A DNA stretch of 64,000 bases from Comamonas kerstersii (GCF_008801935.1 NZ_VZOT01000001.1:186001-250000), one strand, 5' to 3'; counted from the first letter of the stretch, positions 52,534 to 61,689 are shown. Made by a program: numbers and translations. The notes: a model not told the origin generated them from the letters alone.

Positions 52534-54468
52534 TCAGGTCGCAGCAGCTGCAGTCGGTGCCACCGCTTTCTCGTACAGCCGCTCGCGAGTGTGGGTTTCC
52601 TTGCGGATGCTGGCAATCAGCTGCGACTCGGGGCTGTGCCCATCCAGCAACTGCGCAGGTAGCTCAGGCAGAGACTGGAGCCCCGCAATCGCCTGCGGCA
52701 TCTGCTGCAGCCAGGCCCACTCCTGCTCGTCAGGTTGCGCACTGGCACTGGCTGAGTACACCGTAATGGCATCGCACAGCCGCGCTGCGCAGGCCACCAG
52801 CGGGAACCAGGCTGCCGCCTCATAACCGGCAGGCGGTGGCTCAGCCATGGACTTTTGCAGCGCTGCCCGCATGTCCACCAGCTTGCCGTAGGCAGCGCGG
52901 CGTGCCTCGCTGACATCGGCACTTTCCGGCTGCAGCCGGTGGTCCAGCACCAGCTGCAGATAGTGGGCAATGGCCTGGCGCGCTTGCGCCATGGACTCCT
53001 GCAGCTCACTCGCATGGCGGCGCGGCCACAGCAGATAACCAAACAGCAGCACGATGGCGCAGCCCATCAAGGTATCCAGCAGCCGCAGATCGGCATATTG
53101 CATGCCGCTGCGCGCAGGGGAGAGAAAGTCGATCAGCACCAGCACCAGCGGCGTAATGGCAAAGGCCGTGAGCGCGTAATTGCGTGGTGCCAGCCAGGGC
53201 AGCACAAAGGTGATGGCTGCGATGATCAGAATGAACAGTGGCCCCACAGGCACCAGCGCCAGCAGCAGCCCCCCCAGTACCACCCCGGCCGCCGTGCCCA
53301 CGGTGCGCTGCACGGCCCGCACAAAGATGGAGCCCAGCTCTGGCTTCATCACAATGGAGACGGTCATCGGCACCCAGTACCAATGCGAGACATCATCCAC
53401 CCAGCGGATGGCATAGCCAATCGCCGTACACAGCGCCAGCGCCAGCGCAGAGCGCACCGTCGCACGGCCCGGAGAAAGTTTTTGCAGCGTCAGCCGCAGA
53501 TTCAGTGCGCGCTGCGGCAGATTCTGGGGGGTAGCAGACACCGGTGCTCGGCCCCACAGGGCCAGCGTCAGATCATTGAGCGCCTGCCACTGCGCCAAGC
53601 CATCGGGGTGCCCCGGTTCTAGGCGCTGATCCTGCACCAGCGCCTGCACCATTTGCTGCAGACAGGTCTGAATCTGCGCAATCTCATCCCGGTTCTGCGT
53701 AGCCATAATGATGGCAAACAGGTTGTCCATATTCTGAACCACCTCTGCGGTCTGGTCCCACACAATATTGTGACCAAGCGCCTGATAACGCTTTTGCAGC
53801 ATCAATGTATATAGCGCTTCATATTTCATATTGAACTGCAGACGTGCAGATTCCACATCAGCCTGTTCTATTTTTTTCTGGCACAGCGCAATCAAGGCAT
53901 GCAATACCTGCTCAATCGCATCCCGGCGAATATGGTGTGGGCAAATCCATTTCTCCAGATAAAGCAGCAGCAGATAAAACGAGGCACCACCCAGCAATAG
54001 CAGCGAGGACATCCAGAAATGACCAATTTCCGGATTACCCAGCGACACTGCGGCCATCACCATGAACTGCAGACAGCCAATCGAGATCGTGGCGCTGTAG
54101 CTGCTGGCAATGGCCATGGCAAAGCCCACAGCGCTCATGATGAGCACGATCCAGCCCCAATCCAGCCCCCAGGTGTTCAGATAGCCCATCAGAAAGCCTG
54201 ACACCCCTATGGGTGCAGAAATCAGAATTTTTCGCACAGTGAACCCATAAGGCGCATCCCGCTCGCCAATGGAGGGGAACATGGCGCCCATGGAAATCCA
54301 CATGGTGTACATGAGGGTGTGGGTGTAATAGCCCACCAGCATGGGTAATGCAATCGCCAGCGAGGCGCGGCAGGAGCGGCTCATATTCCATTTGGATGGA
54401 TTCAGGCGCGCCATTTCCTTCAGCCAGGAATTAGGGTGCAGCGTGACATCACCCATTTTGTTCACCAT
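52534..54468 (-). CDS. FUSC-family (YccS-like) inner-membrane transporter
   Basis: The 644-residue protein has two membrane blocks (about residues 30-170 and 345-510) separated by a soluble helical region, and a soluble tail, the layout of FUSC/YccS/AaeB proteins. RATVRSALALALCTAIGYAIRW and VQRTVGTAAGVVLGG are typical of the second block. The family includes exporters of aromatic acids. I start at MVNKMGDVTL because GGAGAGG lies upstream. The segment around 53700-54000 is more AT-rich than the rest. It is divergent from rpoH. Confidence 0.85.
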   Translation of the reverse strand: MVNKMGDVTLHPNSWLKEMARLNPSKWNMSRSCRASLAIALPMLVGYYTHTLMYTMWISMGAMFPSIGERDAPYGFTVRKILISAPIGVSGFLMGYLNTWGLDWGWIVLIMSAVGFAMAIASSYSATISIGCLQFMVMAAVSLGNPEIGHFWMSSLLLLGGASFYLLLLYLEKWICPHHIRRDAIEQVLHALIALCQKKIEQADVESARLQFNMKYEALYTLMLQKRYQALGHNIVWDQTAEVVQNMDNLFAIIMATQNRDEIAQIQTCLQQMVQALVQDQRLEPGHPDGLAQWQALNDLTLALWGRAPVSATPQNLPQRALNLRLTLQKLSPGRATVRSALALALCTAIGYAIRWVDDVSHWYWVPMTVSIVMKPELGSIFVRAVQRTVGTAAGVVLGGLLLALVPVGPLFILIIAAITFVLPWLAPRNYALTAFAITPLVLVLIDFLSPARSGMQYADLRLLDTLMGCAIVLLFGYLLWPRRHASELQESMAQARQAIAHYLQLVLDHRLQPESADVSEARRAAYGKLVDMRAALQKSMAEPPPAGYEAAAWFPLVACAARLCDAITVYSASASAQPDEQEWAWLQQMPQAIAGLQSLPELPAQLLDGHSPESQLIASIRKETHTRERLYEKAVAPTAAAAT

Positions 54469-54708
54469 CGACGACCTCTCCCCATAAGATCTTTTGCATG
54501 AGCACCAATATGCCAGCAGCTGATTATTTATGACACATACAAATACTTGACCATAGCGCAAGCCATATGCACCAAGATAATCCAATACCTTCCACCCCAA
54601 GGGCTTATTGCTCAAACAACTTGCATTGGCATTGCCCTACAACAGCCTGCCGATTCCCGCAGCTACACTGCTAGCACAGCCCCTATAAACCTTTGGGGAA
54701 CTTTTGGT

Positions 54709-54735
54709 TTAGCACTCTCTCAAACACAGTGCTAA
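54709..54735 (+). promoter_or_regulatory. CIRCE-type operator (HrcA site) upstream of rpoH
   Basis: TTAGCACTC-N9-CAGTGCTAA differs from the CIRCE consensus TTAGCACTC-N9-GAGTGCTAA by one base. Its 3' end is 9-30 bp before the possible rpoH starts. HrcA binds CIRCE to repress heat-shock genes. Confidence 0.85.
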
Positions 54736-54765
54736 TATGAAGCAATGGATGAAAGGATGACTGCA

Positions 54766-55710
54766 ATGACAAACCTAACTGGCACCCATGCTGCTTCGGC
54801 CTTGGCACCTGCAAATCCTTGGTCTCTGGTTCCTCCGCTGGGCAACCTGGATGCATACATTGCGGCTGTCAACCGTCTGCCCATGCTGACCCAGGAAGAG
54901 GAGCGTGACTACGCACGCAAGCTCAAAGAACACAACGATCTGGACGCCGCCGGGCGTCTGATCATGTCCCACCTGCGCCTGGTGGTGTCGATTTCCCGCC
55001 AGTACCTGGGCTACGGTCTGCCCCACGGCGACCTGATTCAGGAAGGCAATGTCGGGCTGATGAAAGCCGTCAAGCGCTTTGACCCAGAGCAAAACGTGCG
55101 TCTGGTCAGCTATGCCATTCACTGGATCAAGGCCGAGATTCACGAATACATTCTGAAGAACTGGCGCATGGTGAAGGTGGCTACCACCAAGGCCCAGCGC
55201 AAGCTGTTCTTCAATCTGCGCTCGCTCAAGCAGGGCATGCAGGCTGATGCTGCCATGGACGATGATCTGTCCCTGCGCGAAACCCTGACTGCACAGCAGG
55301 TGGACGCCATGGCTGCCAAGCTCAACGTCAAGCCTGAAGAAGTGATGGAAATGGAAACCCGTCTCTCGGGTGGCGACGTGATGCTGGACCCCACGCCTGG
55401 TGACGATGGTGAGCAGGCCTACGGTCCTATCGCCTATCTGTCGGACGCCTCGCATGAGCCCACGCAGATGATCGAAAGCCGTCAGCGTGATGTGCTGGCC
55501 ACCGACGGTATTGCCCAGGCACTGGAGCAGCTGGACGCGCGCAGCCGCCGCATCGTGGAAGAACGCTGGCTCAAGGTGAACGACGATGGCTCCGGCGGCA
55601 TGACGCTGCATGAGCTGGCTGCTGAATACGGCGTGAGCGCTGAGCGCATTCGCCAGATTGAAGTGGCCGCTATGAAAAAGATGAAAAAAGCGCTGGCAGA
55701 ATTTGCCTGA
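54766..55710 (+). CDS. rpoH: RNA polymerase heat-shock sigma factor sigma-32
   Basis: The protein has about 314 residues from the ATG at MTNLTGTHAAS, chosen because AAAGGA lies 8 nt upstream; earlier in-frame ATGs at 54745 and 54757 are possible. Region 2 holds LRLVVSISRQYLGYGLPHGDLIQEGNVGLMKAVKRFDPEQNVRLVSYAIHWIKAEIHEYILKNW. The RpoH box is in KAQRKLFFNLRS. Region 4 has LHELAAEYGVSAERIRQIE. It directs transcription of heat-shock genes. The CIRCE element upstream suggests HrcA control. Confidence 0.95.
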   Translation: MTNLTGTHAASALAPANPWSLVPPLGNLDAYIAAVNRLPMLTQEEERDYARKLKEHNDLDAAGRLIMSHLRLVVSISRQYLGYGLPHGDLIQEGNVGLMKAVKRFDPEQNVRLVSYAIHWIKAEIHEYILKNWRMVKVATTKAQRKLFFNLRSLKQGMQADAAMDDDLSLRETLTAQQVDAMAAKLNVKPEEVMEMETRLSGGDVMLDPTPGDDGEQAYGPIAYLSDASHEPTQMIESRQRDVLATDGIAQALEQLDARSRRIVEERWLKVNDDGSGGMTLHELAAEYGVSAERIRQIEVAAMKKMKKALAEFA

Positions 55711-55760
55711 GAACGTTCCTGCACACGCTGGCTGAAAAATGCCAGATTCATGTTTGAGCA

Positions 55761-55790
55761 AGCCCGGATAATCTCCGGGCTTTCTTTTTT
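55761..55790 (+). terminator. Rho-independent terminator after rpoH
   Basis: AGCCCGGA-N5-TCCGGGCT forms a stem followed by TTCTTTTTT. Confidence 0.85.
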
Positions 55791-55836
55791 CCTGCAAGAA
55801 ATCATCGCCTTCTGCAGATTTCACGCTTTACAAGCC

Positions 55837-56850
55837 ATGACATCCATCTCTTCTCTTGCCCGTCGCTGCGTTCTGGCTTCCGGCGTTGCCTTGCTGGCCA
55901 GCGCGGCTGCCCCTGCTGTTTTTGCCGCATCCTCTACGGAACACTGGCCCAGCAAGCCGGTACGCATTGTGGTGGGCTTTCCCGGTGGTTCTTCGCCCGA
56001 TCTGACAGCGCGTACCTTTGCCGATCCGCTGTCCAAGATGCTGGGCCAGCCCGTCATTGTGGAAAACAAGGTGGGTGCAGGCGGCAACATCGGCGCAGCA
56101 GAAGTCGCGCGTGCGCAGGATGACCACACCATCGGTCTGATGATCAACGGCAATATGACGATTGCCAAGATCCTCAACCCCGCCACGCCCTACGACCCAC
56201 TCACCGACCTGGCTCCGCTGACGCTGATCGGCGTCTCGCCCCTGGTGCTGACTGCTCCGGTGGAGCAGCCCGGCGTACCCAGGGATGCCGATGGCAAGGC
56301 CTTCTTTGCCGCCGCCAAGGCCGCTGGCGACCAGTGGAACTACGGCACCCCCGGCGTAGGCACGATTGGCCATCTGGGCACGGAACTGCTCAAGGCACGC
56401 AGCGGCATCAACCCCGTACACGTGCCCTACAACGGCTACCCACAGGTGGCTACCGCCATGCTGGGCAAGCAACTGCAGATGGCACTGCTGCCTCCCGCAC
56501 TGGCACAAAGCCAGGCACAGGCGGGCAAGCTGCGTCTGATTGGCGTGACCTCCGGCGGCCGCAGCCCTCTGGCGCCTGATGTGCCCAGCCTGGCCGAAGT
56601 AGGTGTGCCAGACTTTGACTTGCAGATCTGGAACGCCTTTGCAGCCCCTTACTCCATGCCCGAGGCCACCCGCGCCAAGCTGGCCAACATGCTGATCGAG
56701 ATTGCACGCACCCCTGAAGTGCGCGAAAAGCTGTACCAGCAAGGCTGGCAAACCGTGGCCACATCGCCTGAAGGGCTGGCCAACCGCGTGAAGAAAGACA
56801 CGGAAGCACTGAGCCGTCTGATCAAAGAGCAACACATCAGCACCCAGTAA
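55837..56850 (+). CDS. Bug/TctC-family periplasmic solute-binding protein
   Basis: The 337-residue precursor has a signal peptide (ends AVFAAS), then WPSKPVRIVVGFPGGSSPDLTARTFADPLSKMLGQPVIVENKVGAGGNIGAAEVARA, the standard Bug N-terminal fold and ligand loop. It binds a small carboxylate-type ligand in the periplasm. No TTT membrane subunits lie nearby. I start at MTSISSLARR; no strong Shine-Dalgarno is seen. A terminator follows, and the terminator of rpoH precedes it. Confidence 0.9.
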   Translation: MTSISSLARRCVLASGVALLASAAAPAVFAASSTEHWPSKPVRIVVGFPGGSSPDLTARTFADPLSKMLGQPVIVENKVGAGGNIGAAEVARAQDDHTIGLMINGNMTIAKILNPATPYDPLTDLAPLTLIGVSPLVLTAPVEQPGVPRDADGKAFFAAAKAAGDQWNYGTPGVGTIGHLGTELLKARSGINPVHVPYNGYPQVATAMLGKQLQMALLPPALAQSQAQAGKLRLIGVTSGGRSPLAPDVPSLAEVGVPDFDLQIWNAFAAPYSMPEATRAKLANMLIEIARTPEVREKLYQQGWQTVATSPEGLANRVKKDTEALSRLIKEQHISTQ

Positions 56851-56880
56851 GACGCACCCATCTACTGGCCCTCAAAAGCA

Positions 56881-56911
56881 AAAGATCCACCCTGCGGTGG
56901 ATCTTTTTTTG
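56881..56911. terminator. Terminator between the Bug gene and sco1
   Basis: AAAGATCCACC-CTGC-GGTGGATCTTT forms an 11-bp stem with a T run on the plus strand and A run on the other side, so it can act both ways. Confidence 0.88.
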
Positions 56912-56916
56912 TTGCA

Positions 56917-57531
56917 TCACGAGGTGGATTCGTTCAGCAGTGCCTGCACATCCTTGGCCAGCGCCTGTGCGCCCTGCCCGTAGCGGTGGTAAACGCGCAG
57001 CTGGCCCTTGGGGTCGTACACATACAGACCAGCAGAGTGATCTACGGTATAGCTGCCGGGTTGCTTGCCTTCCACCTTTTTGTAGAACACCTTGAAATCC
57101 TTGGCCACAGCGGCAATCTGCTCAGGCGTGCCGGTCAGCGCCACCATGCCGGGGTCAAAGGCCTGCGTATAGGCCTGCAGAATTTCCGGTGTATCGCGCT
57201 CGGGGTCGACAGAGATAAACACGCCCTGCACCCGGTCGCCCTGTGCACCCAGCAGTTCCTTGACTTCGGCCAGCTCCTGCAGCGTCGTGGGGCACACATC
57301 GGGGCACTGCGTATAGCCAAAAAAGACCACCACGACCTTGCCTGCAAAGTCCTGAATGGAGCGATGTTTGCCCTGCGCATCGGGCAAGGGGAAGTCCTTG
57401 CCATAGGCAGCGCCAGAGATATCCACCCCTTCCAGGCTGGTGGACTTGGGCTTGCAACCCATGAGCAAGGCCGTTGCAGCCAGTGCCGAGGCACTGAGCA
57501 CCAGATTTTTCAGTACACGTCTTCTTTGCAT
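56917..57531 (-). CDS. SCO1/SenC copper chaperone lipoprotein
   Basis: The 204-residue precursor has a lipobox LMGC (Cys26). The thioredoxin-like SCO domain shows VVVFFGYTQCPDVCPTTLQEL with the copper-binding CxxxC and the distal His in YTVDHSAGLYVYD. SCO proteins deliver copper to the CuA site of cytochrome c oxidase. I start at MQRRRVLKN; an earlier ATG adds 14 residues with no clear role. It converges on the Bug gene. Confidence 0.92.
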   Translation of the reverse strand: MQRRRVLKNLVLSASALAATALLMGCKPKSTSLEGVDISGAAYGKDFPLPDAQGKHRSIQDFAGKVVVVFFGYTQCPDVCPTTLQELAEVKELLGAQGDRVQGVFISVDPERDTPEILQAYTQAFDPGMVALTGTPEQIAAVAKDFKVFYKKVEGKQPGSYTVDHSAGLYVYDPKGQLRVYHRYGQGAQALAKDVQALLNESTS

Positions 57532-57656
57532 AGCAGTCTCAGTCAAAAGCATCGCGGTTCCAGCCACAACCATAACGGCAAAAACAAAGACTGAGTCAGC
57601 CTGCCAGTTCTATGACCTGCCAAGCCGGCGCATGGACCGCGCCAGATCAAGCACTT

Positions 57657-58562
57657 TCAAGGCGTTGGCGTACGGCCTTGCTTCAGCATCGTGCGCATCT
57701 GGTCCAGCGAGACCGCGCTTTCGCTTTGCACCTTCATGCGGGGTGCAGGCTTGAGCGCATGGCCATAGACCACCTCAAAGGTCAGTGCCAATTGCCCACC
57801 GCTGCTGTCAAGGCGCAGATGCTCGCCCATGGCCGCATGCAGCTGCTCCAGCCACTGCCTGCCACGCAGGCCAGCAAAGCGCTGGGGGTGGAGATTGCGC
57901 CCCAGCTCACGCAGCTCCTGCAGCAGGCGCTGCGGTGTGGGGAAAGTCAGCGTGATGGTTTCCATGTCCATCACCGGCTCGGCAAAACCGGCATGCACCA
58001 GCATGTCACCCCAGTCGTGCATGTCCGTAAAGCTCTGCCCGGCCACGGGCCAGCCCATGCGCTCGTAGAGTGCACGCATTTCACGGGCAGTGTCCGGCCC
58101 CAGGCAGGAGAACATCACAAAGCCATCCACGGCCAGCGCGTCATGCCAGGCCTGGAGCATCTGCATAGGCTGCGCCTCCTGATGCAACAGCATATTGGCC
58201 CACAGCATGTCTACGCTGCCTGCAGGGGGCATGCCCACCACGGTGTGTTTGCCACGCAAACGTGCTGGGCTCCACCATGGCTTGGCCCAGTTGGCAGCCG
58301 CCACCGCCTGCATGCGTGGCGCCGTTTCCACCACATAGGCCTGGGCCTGGGGATAGCGCTCGGCAATCAGCGCATGCGTCTGCATGCCGCCGCGCACGGG
58401 CTGCCAGTCGCACCAGGTTTTGGGGGTATGGCACATCCATTGCAGGCGCTCCTGCATGCGCCGCCCGATTTCCTCATGCAGCCAGGGCGACTGCGCAGGG
58501 GCTGATTGCTGCCAGCGGGCAGCGGCGACGGGATCAATGGTGGGAGGTTGATGTTCAGACAT
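57657..58562 (-). CDS. BioC-like methyltransferase-fold protein with degenerate SAM loop
   Basis: The 301-residue protein resembles malonyl-ACP methyltransferase BioC in its second half (GFVMFSCLGPDTAREMRALY, DMHDWGDMLVHAGFAEPVMDMETITLTF, LLQELRELGRN). The first half reads WCDWQPVRGGMQTHALIAERYP, where the usual SAM-binding glycine loop (DLGCGTG) would be. The lost loop makes catalysis uncertain. No other biotin genes are adjacent. It is divergent from comF. Confidence 0.75.
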   Translation of the reverse strand: MSEHQPPTIDPVAAARWQQSAPAQSPWLHEEIGRRMQERLQWMCHTPKTWCDWQPVRGGMQTHALIAERYPQAQAYVVETAPRMQAVAAANWAKPWWSPARLRGKHTVVGMPPAGSVDMLWANMLLHQEAQPMQMLQAWHDALAVDGFVMFSCLGPDTAREMRALYERMGWPVAGQSFTDMHDWGDMLVHAGFAEPVMDMETITLTFPTPQRLLQELRELGRNLHPQRFAGLRGRQWLEQLHAAMGEHLRLDSSGGQLALTFEVVYGHALKPAPRMKVQSESAVSLDQMRTMLKQGRTPTP

Positions 58563-58634
58563 GAGGCACTAGCAAAACCGCCCGTCCGTCATACGGCATG
58601 ACAGAGACAGGGGCCGCCGCAGTATATTGATTTC

Positions 58635-59360
58635 ATGCTGCAACGCTGGCCAGTGTGGTTCTTCCACTTTGTGAAATCTTTCCCGTCGCTGCCCAACCAG
58701 TGTCTGGTCTGCCGCTCATGGCCCAGTACCGATGTGGTGTGCCCAGACTGCCTGCAGCGCTTTGCACCTGCAGTATTTCGCTGCACCGGCTGCGCACTGG
58801 CCCTGCCCGGGCTCAGCCCTGAGCAGTCACGCTGCGGTGCCTGTCTGCGCAAGCCACCGGTGTGGCACAGCGCCCATGCCTGGGTGGACTATGGCTACCC
58901 ATGGAGCCAGCTCATCCCACGCTGGAAGTTTGCAGGCCAGCCTGCACTGGCCGCCCATCTGGCCCGCTGGATGCGGGCACATGCCGCCATTGCGCAGCGC
59001 ATTGCCGCTGCCGATGTGCTGATTCCCGTGCCGCTATCACCCATCCGCATGCGCGAGCGCGGCTATAACCAGGCCGCGCTACTGGCGCGGCATCTGGACG
59101 CCACCAAATGCCAGTTGCACAGCCTGCAACGTGTGCAGCACACCACCGCGCAAAGCAGCTCGACACGCGCGCAGCGGCTGCGCAATCTGCGGCATGCTTT
59201 TGCCGTGGCAGAGGCGCACCGGGCGCAGATCAGCGGTCAGCGCATTGTGCTGGTGGACGATGTCATGACCACTGGCGCCACCTTGCACGCTGCCACGCGG
59301 GCGCTGCTGCAGGCCGGTGCAGCACAGGTCGATGTGCTGTGCGTGGCGCGCACACCATGA
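58635..59360 (+). CDS. comF: ComF-family phosphoribosyltransferase-like protein
   Basis: The 241-residue protein has an N-terminal zinc ribbon (CLVC ... CPDC ... CTGC ... CGAC) and a C-terminal phosphoribosyltransferase fold with the PRPP loop [31 protein letters not shown] is also typical. ComF is needed for DNA uptake in naturally competent bacteria, with an unclear biochemical role. It lies 37 bp upstream of trmL. Confidence 0.92.
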   Translation: MLQRWPVWFFHFVKSFPSLPNQCLVCRSWPSTDVVCPDCLQRFAPAVFRCTGCALALPGLSPEQSRCGACLRKPPVWHSAHAWVDYGYPWSQLIPRWKFAGQPALAAHLARWMRAHAAIAQRIAAADVLIPVPLSPIRMRERGYNQAALLARHLDATKCQLHSLQRVQHTTAQSSSTRAQRLRNLRHAFAVAEAHRAQISGQRIVLVDDVMTTGATLHAATRALLQAGAAQVDVLCVARTP

Positions 59361-59397
59361 GCGCAGGGAAAAGCGCAAAAGCGGACAATACGCCGCC

Positions 59398-59883
59398 ATG
59401 TTTCATATCGTCCTCGTAGAGCCTGAGATTCCACCGAATACAGGCAACATCATTCGCCTTGCCGCCAACACCGGCTGCCAGCTGCACCTGATCGAGCCCC
59501 TGGGCTTTTCCATGGAAGACCGCCACATGCGCCGCGCCGGTCTGGACTACCACGAGTACGCGCGTGTGCAGCGCCACGCCAACTGGCAGGCGTTTCTGGA
59601 TGCCATGCAGCCTGAGCGCAGCCGCATGTTTGCCATGACCACGCACGGCAGCCAGCCTGCGCATGCACTGCAATTCCAGCCCGGCGACTGGTTTGTGTTC
59701 GGTTGCGAAACCCGCGGCCTGGCGCCCGAGTTGCGTGAATCCTTCCCCACCACCCAGCGCCTGCGACTGCCCATGGTCGAAGGCCAGCGCAGCCTGAACC
59801 TGTCTAACGCGGTAGCGGTGACGGTGTTCGAAGCCTGGAGGCAAAACGGTTTTCTCACCCCCTCCGGCGAAGCTGCCCGCTGA
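59398..59883 (+). CDS. trmL: tRNA (cytidine34-2'-O)-methyltransferase
   Basis: The 161-residue SPOUT methyltransferase modifies the wobble base of certain tRNA-Leu. The knot motifs are [39 protein letters not shown] and [19 protein letters not shown]. The start at MFHIVLVEP is the family N-terminus. It follows comF on the same strand. Confidence 0.95.
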   Translation: MFHIVLVEPEIPPNTGNIIRLAANTGCQLHLIEPLGFSMEDRHMRRAGLDYHEYARVQRHANWQAFLDAMQPERSRMFAMTTHGSQPAHALQFQPGDWFVFGCETRGLAPELRESFPTTQRLRLPMVEGQRSLNLSNAVAVTVFEAWRQNGFLTPSGEAAR

Positions 59884-59892
59884 AGGCCCATG

Positions 59893-59921
59893 CATCAAAG
59901 CCTGAAGCCCGGGCTTTGATG
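59893..59921 (+). terminator. Stem-loop after trmL, possible terminator
   Basis: CATCAAAGCC and GGCTTTGATG are perfect 10-bp arms. The T run is poor, so function is uncertain. Confidence 0.5.
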
Positions 59922-60067
59922 AGTCGGGATTTAATTAGCACCATTTATAGAACAGTGCGTATTGCGATATACGGCAATAAAAGCTGAACTCTGCAAGCAT
60001 TTTTCCTCTCTATCAATTACGGCGAGCACGTTGCACGCTACTTTTAAAAAGATTGAAAGGAAAACAC

Positions 60068-60376
60068 ATGCTTACAATTCGCACCATTGGTGTAGCTATT
60101 GCCTTCTCTGCTGCCGCCACTGCTTTTGCCGGTGAACAAGTCCAGTGGCGTGCTGACGAACTCAGCACCGACAGCCAGCTGACCCGCGCTCAAGTCATTG
60201 CCGAATACCAGGCAGCCCGTGATGCAGGCCGCATCATGGATGGTGAACTCAGCGTGCCTGCGCCTGCTGTGACCACACAGCCACCTGTTGACCGCGCCAA
60301 GGTGCTGACTGAAGCCACCGCAGCACGCGATGCGGGCTGGCACACCATGGGTGATCGCTACTTCGACCAATTCTGA
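60068..60376 (+). CDS. DUF4148 exported small protein
   Basis: The 102-residue precursor has a signal peptide (ends TAFAGE) and two copies of the DUF4148 motif: LTRAQVIAEYQAARDAGRIM and VDRAKVLTEATAARDAGWH. AAAGGA lies 7 nt upstream. DUF4148 proteins are frequent in Burkholderiales and uncharacterised. The upstream 180 bp are AT-rich and probably hold its promoter. Confidence 0.88.
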   Translation: MLTIRTIGVAIAFSAAATAFAGEQVQWRADELSTDSQLTRAQVIAEYQAARDAGRIMDGELSVPAPAVTTQPPVDRAKVLTEATAARDAGWHTMGDRYFDQF

Positions 60377-60415
60377 TGCCCCGTGCCATCTGCGGCACAG
60401 TCCCGACGCTTGCAG

Positions 60416-60447
60416 CAACCGCCGTGCCCTGCCGGGTTCGGCGGTTG
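60416..60447 (+). terminator. Stem-loop between the DUF4148 and MaoC genes
   Basis: CAACCGCCG and CGGCGGTTG are perfect 9-bp arms around a 14-nt loop, between convergent genes. It probably terminates transcription, though no long T run follows. Confidence 0.5.
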
Positions 60448-60468
60448 TCTGACTTCTCGCTCACCAAG

Positions 60469-60933
60469 TCACAAAGGCGCGCCGTAGCTGCGCGAAAGCG
60501 ATTCCGCCACGCACACCGGCTTGTCGCCGCCCTCACGCTCGACCGTGACCTGCCAGGTGATCTGTACGCCACCGCCTTCCACGGTCTGTACCTCCTGCAG
60601 CGCCACCCTGGCACGTACACGGCTGTTCACAGGCACAGGCGCAGGAAAGCGCACTTTGTTCAGACCATAGTTGATAGCCATGGTCTCCCCTTCTATACGC
60701 ACCGCCTGGCTGAAGAACCATGGCAGCAGCGACAGCGAGAGAAAACCGTGCGCAATCGGCACGCCAAACGGCCCTTGCGCCGCACGCTCGACGTCCACAT
60801 GGATCCACTGGTGATCGCCCGTGGCCTCGGCAAACAGGTTGATCTGCTCCTGCGTGATGGTGCGCCAGCCGGTCACCGCCACTTCCTGGCCCACACAGGC
60901 ACGCAGCGCTTCATAGGAATGGAAGATATGCAT
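60469..60933 (-). CDS. MaoC-family (R)-specific enoyl-CoA hydratase-like protein
   Basis: The 154-residue hot-dog fold protein has the hydratase motif LFAEATGDHQWIHVDVERA, with the catalytic Asp and His, and PIAHGFLSLSLLPWFF. Such enzymes hydrate enoyl-CoA in fatty acid or polyhydroxyalkanoate routes. I start at MHIFHSYEAL. It stands alone, with repeat copy I upstream. Confidence 0.88.
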   Translation of the reverse strand: MHIFHSYEALRACVGQEVAVTGWRTITQEQINLFAEATGDHQWIHVDVERAAQGPFGVPIAHGFLSLSLLPWFFSQAVRIEGETMAINYGLNKVRFPAPVPVNSRVRARVALQEVQTVEGGGVQITWQVTVEREGGDKPVCVAESLSRSYGAPL

Positions 60934-61012
60934 ACCGCCCAATCTAGGCGGCATGGCGGCCATGCGTCTGTCTGTCCTGCGACAGGGGTTCTCCCGAAGT
61001 TTTCAGATAAAA

Positions 61013-61052
61013 ATTGGCCTCCAGCGCTTATGCAGCAAGCGCTGACAGCTAT
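61013..61052. repeat. Dispersed palindromic repeat, short form (copy I)
   Basis: TTGGCCTCCAGCGCTTATGC and AGCAAGCGCTGACAGCTAT face each other. The right arm is identical to copy E. It lies just past the lysE-type stop. Confidence 0.7.
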
Positions 61053-61059
61053 ATTTTTA

Positions 61060-61689
61060 TCAAGCATGGCGCTGCACAAAGAACAGCCCCACCCCCACCA
61101 GCATCAGCACACCACCAAAGATACGGTTCTGCCAGCGTACGGCCTCAGGGCTGCGCATCCAGCGGCGCAGGGCACTGGCACTCGCTGCATAGCCGTGCAT
61201 GACCACCGTGTCCACGCCCAGGCAGGTGACCGACATGATGAGCAGCTGCAGCCACAAAGGCCGCTGCGGGGCGAGGAACTGCGGCAGCACCGCCACCATG
61301 AAGATGATGCCCTTGGGATTGGTGGCATTGGTCAGAAAACCCGCCAGCGTGCGTTGCTGCCAGGAAATGGGCTTGGCCTGCAGATAGCCCACATCAATGC
61401 CATTGCCCACGCTGCGCCACTGGCTCCAGCCCAGATAAATCAGGTAACACGCCCCCAGCACTTTGACCAGCGTAAAGGCCAGGTCTGAAGCAATCAGCAC
61501 CGCCCCCACGCCGCCGCCGGCAATCAGCAGCACCAGCAGCAGTCCCAGCTGCAGCCCGCCAATCGTGGCCGAAGTCTGGCGCACGCCGTAGGCCAGCCCA
61601 TGGCTCATGGACAGCACGGCGCCCGAGCCCGGCGAAATCGCGATAAAGACACATGCCGAAAAAAAGGCCAACCACGTATGAAAATCCAT
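61060..61689 (-). CDS. LysE/RhtB-family amino acid exporter
   Basis: The 209-residue protein has about six hydrophobic helices. The family motif is FIAISPGSGAVLSMSHGLAYGVRQTSATIGGLQLG near the N-terminus. FLTNATNPKGIIFMVAVLPQF is the second signature. Members export amino acids or homoserine lactones. The substrate is unknown. Confidence 0.9.
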   Translation of the reverse strand: MDFHTWLAFFSACVFIAISPGSGAVLSMSHGLAYGVRQTSATIGGLQLGLLLVLLIAGGGVGAVLIASDLAFTLVKVLGACYLIYLGWSQWRSVGNGIDVGYLQAKPISWQQRTLAGFLTNATNPKGIIFMVAVLPQFLAPQRPLWLQLLIMSVTCLGVDTVVMHGYAASASALRRWMRSPEAVRWQNRIFGGVLMLVGVGLFFVQRHA

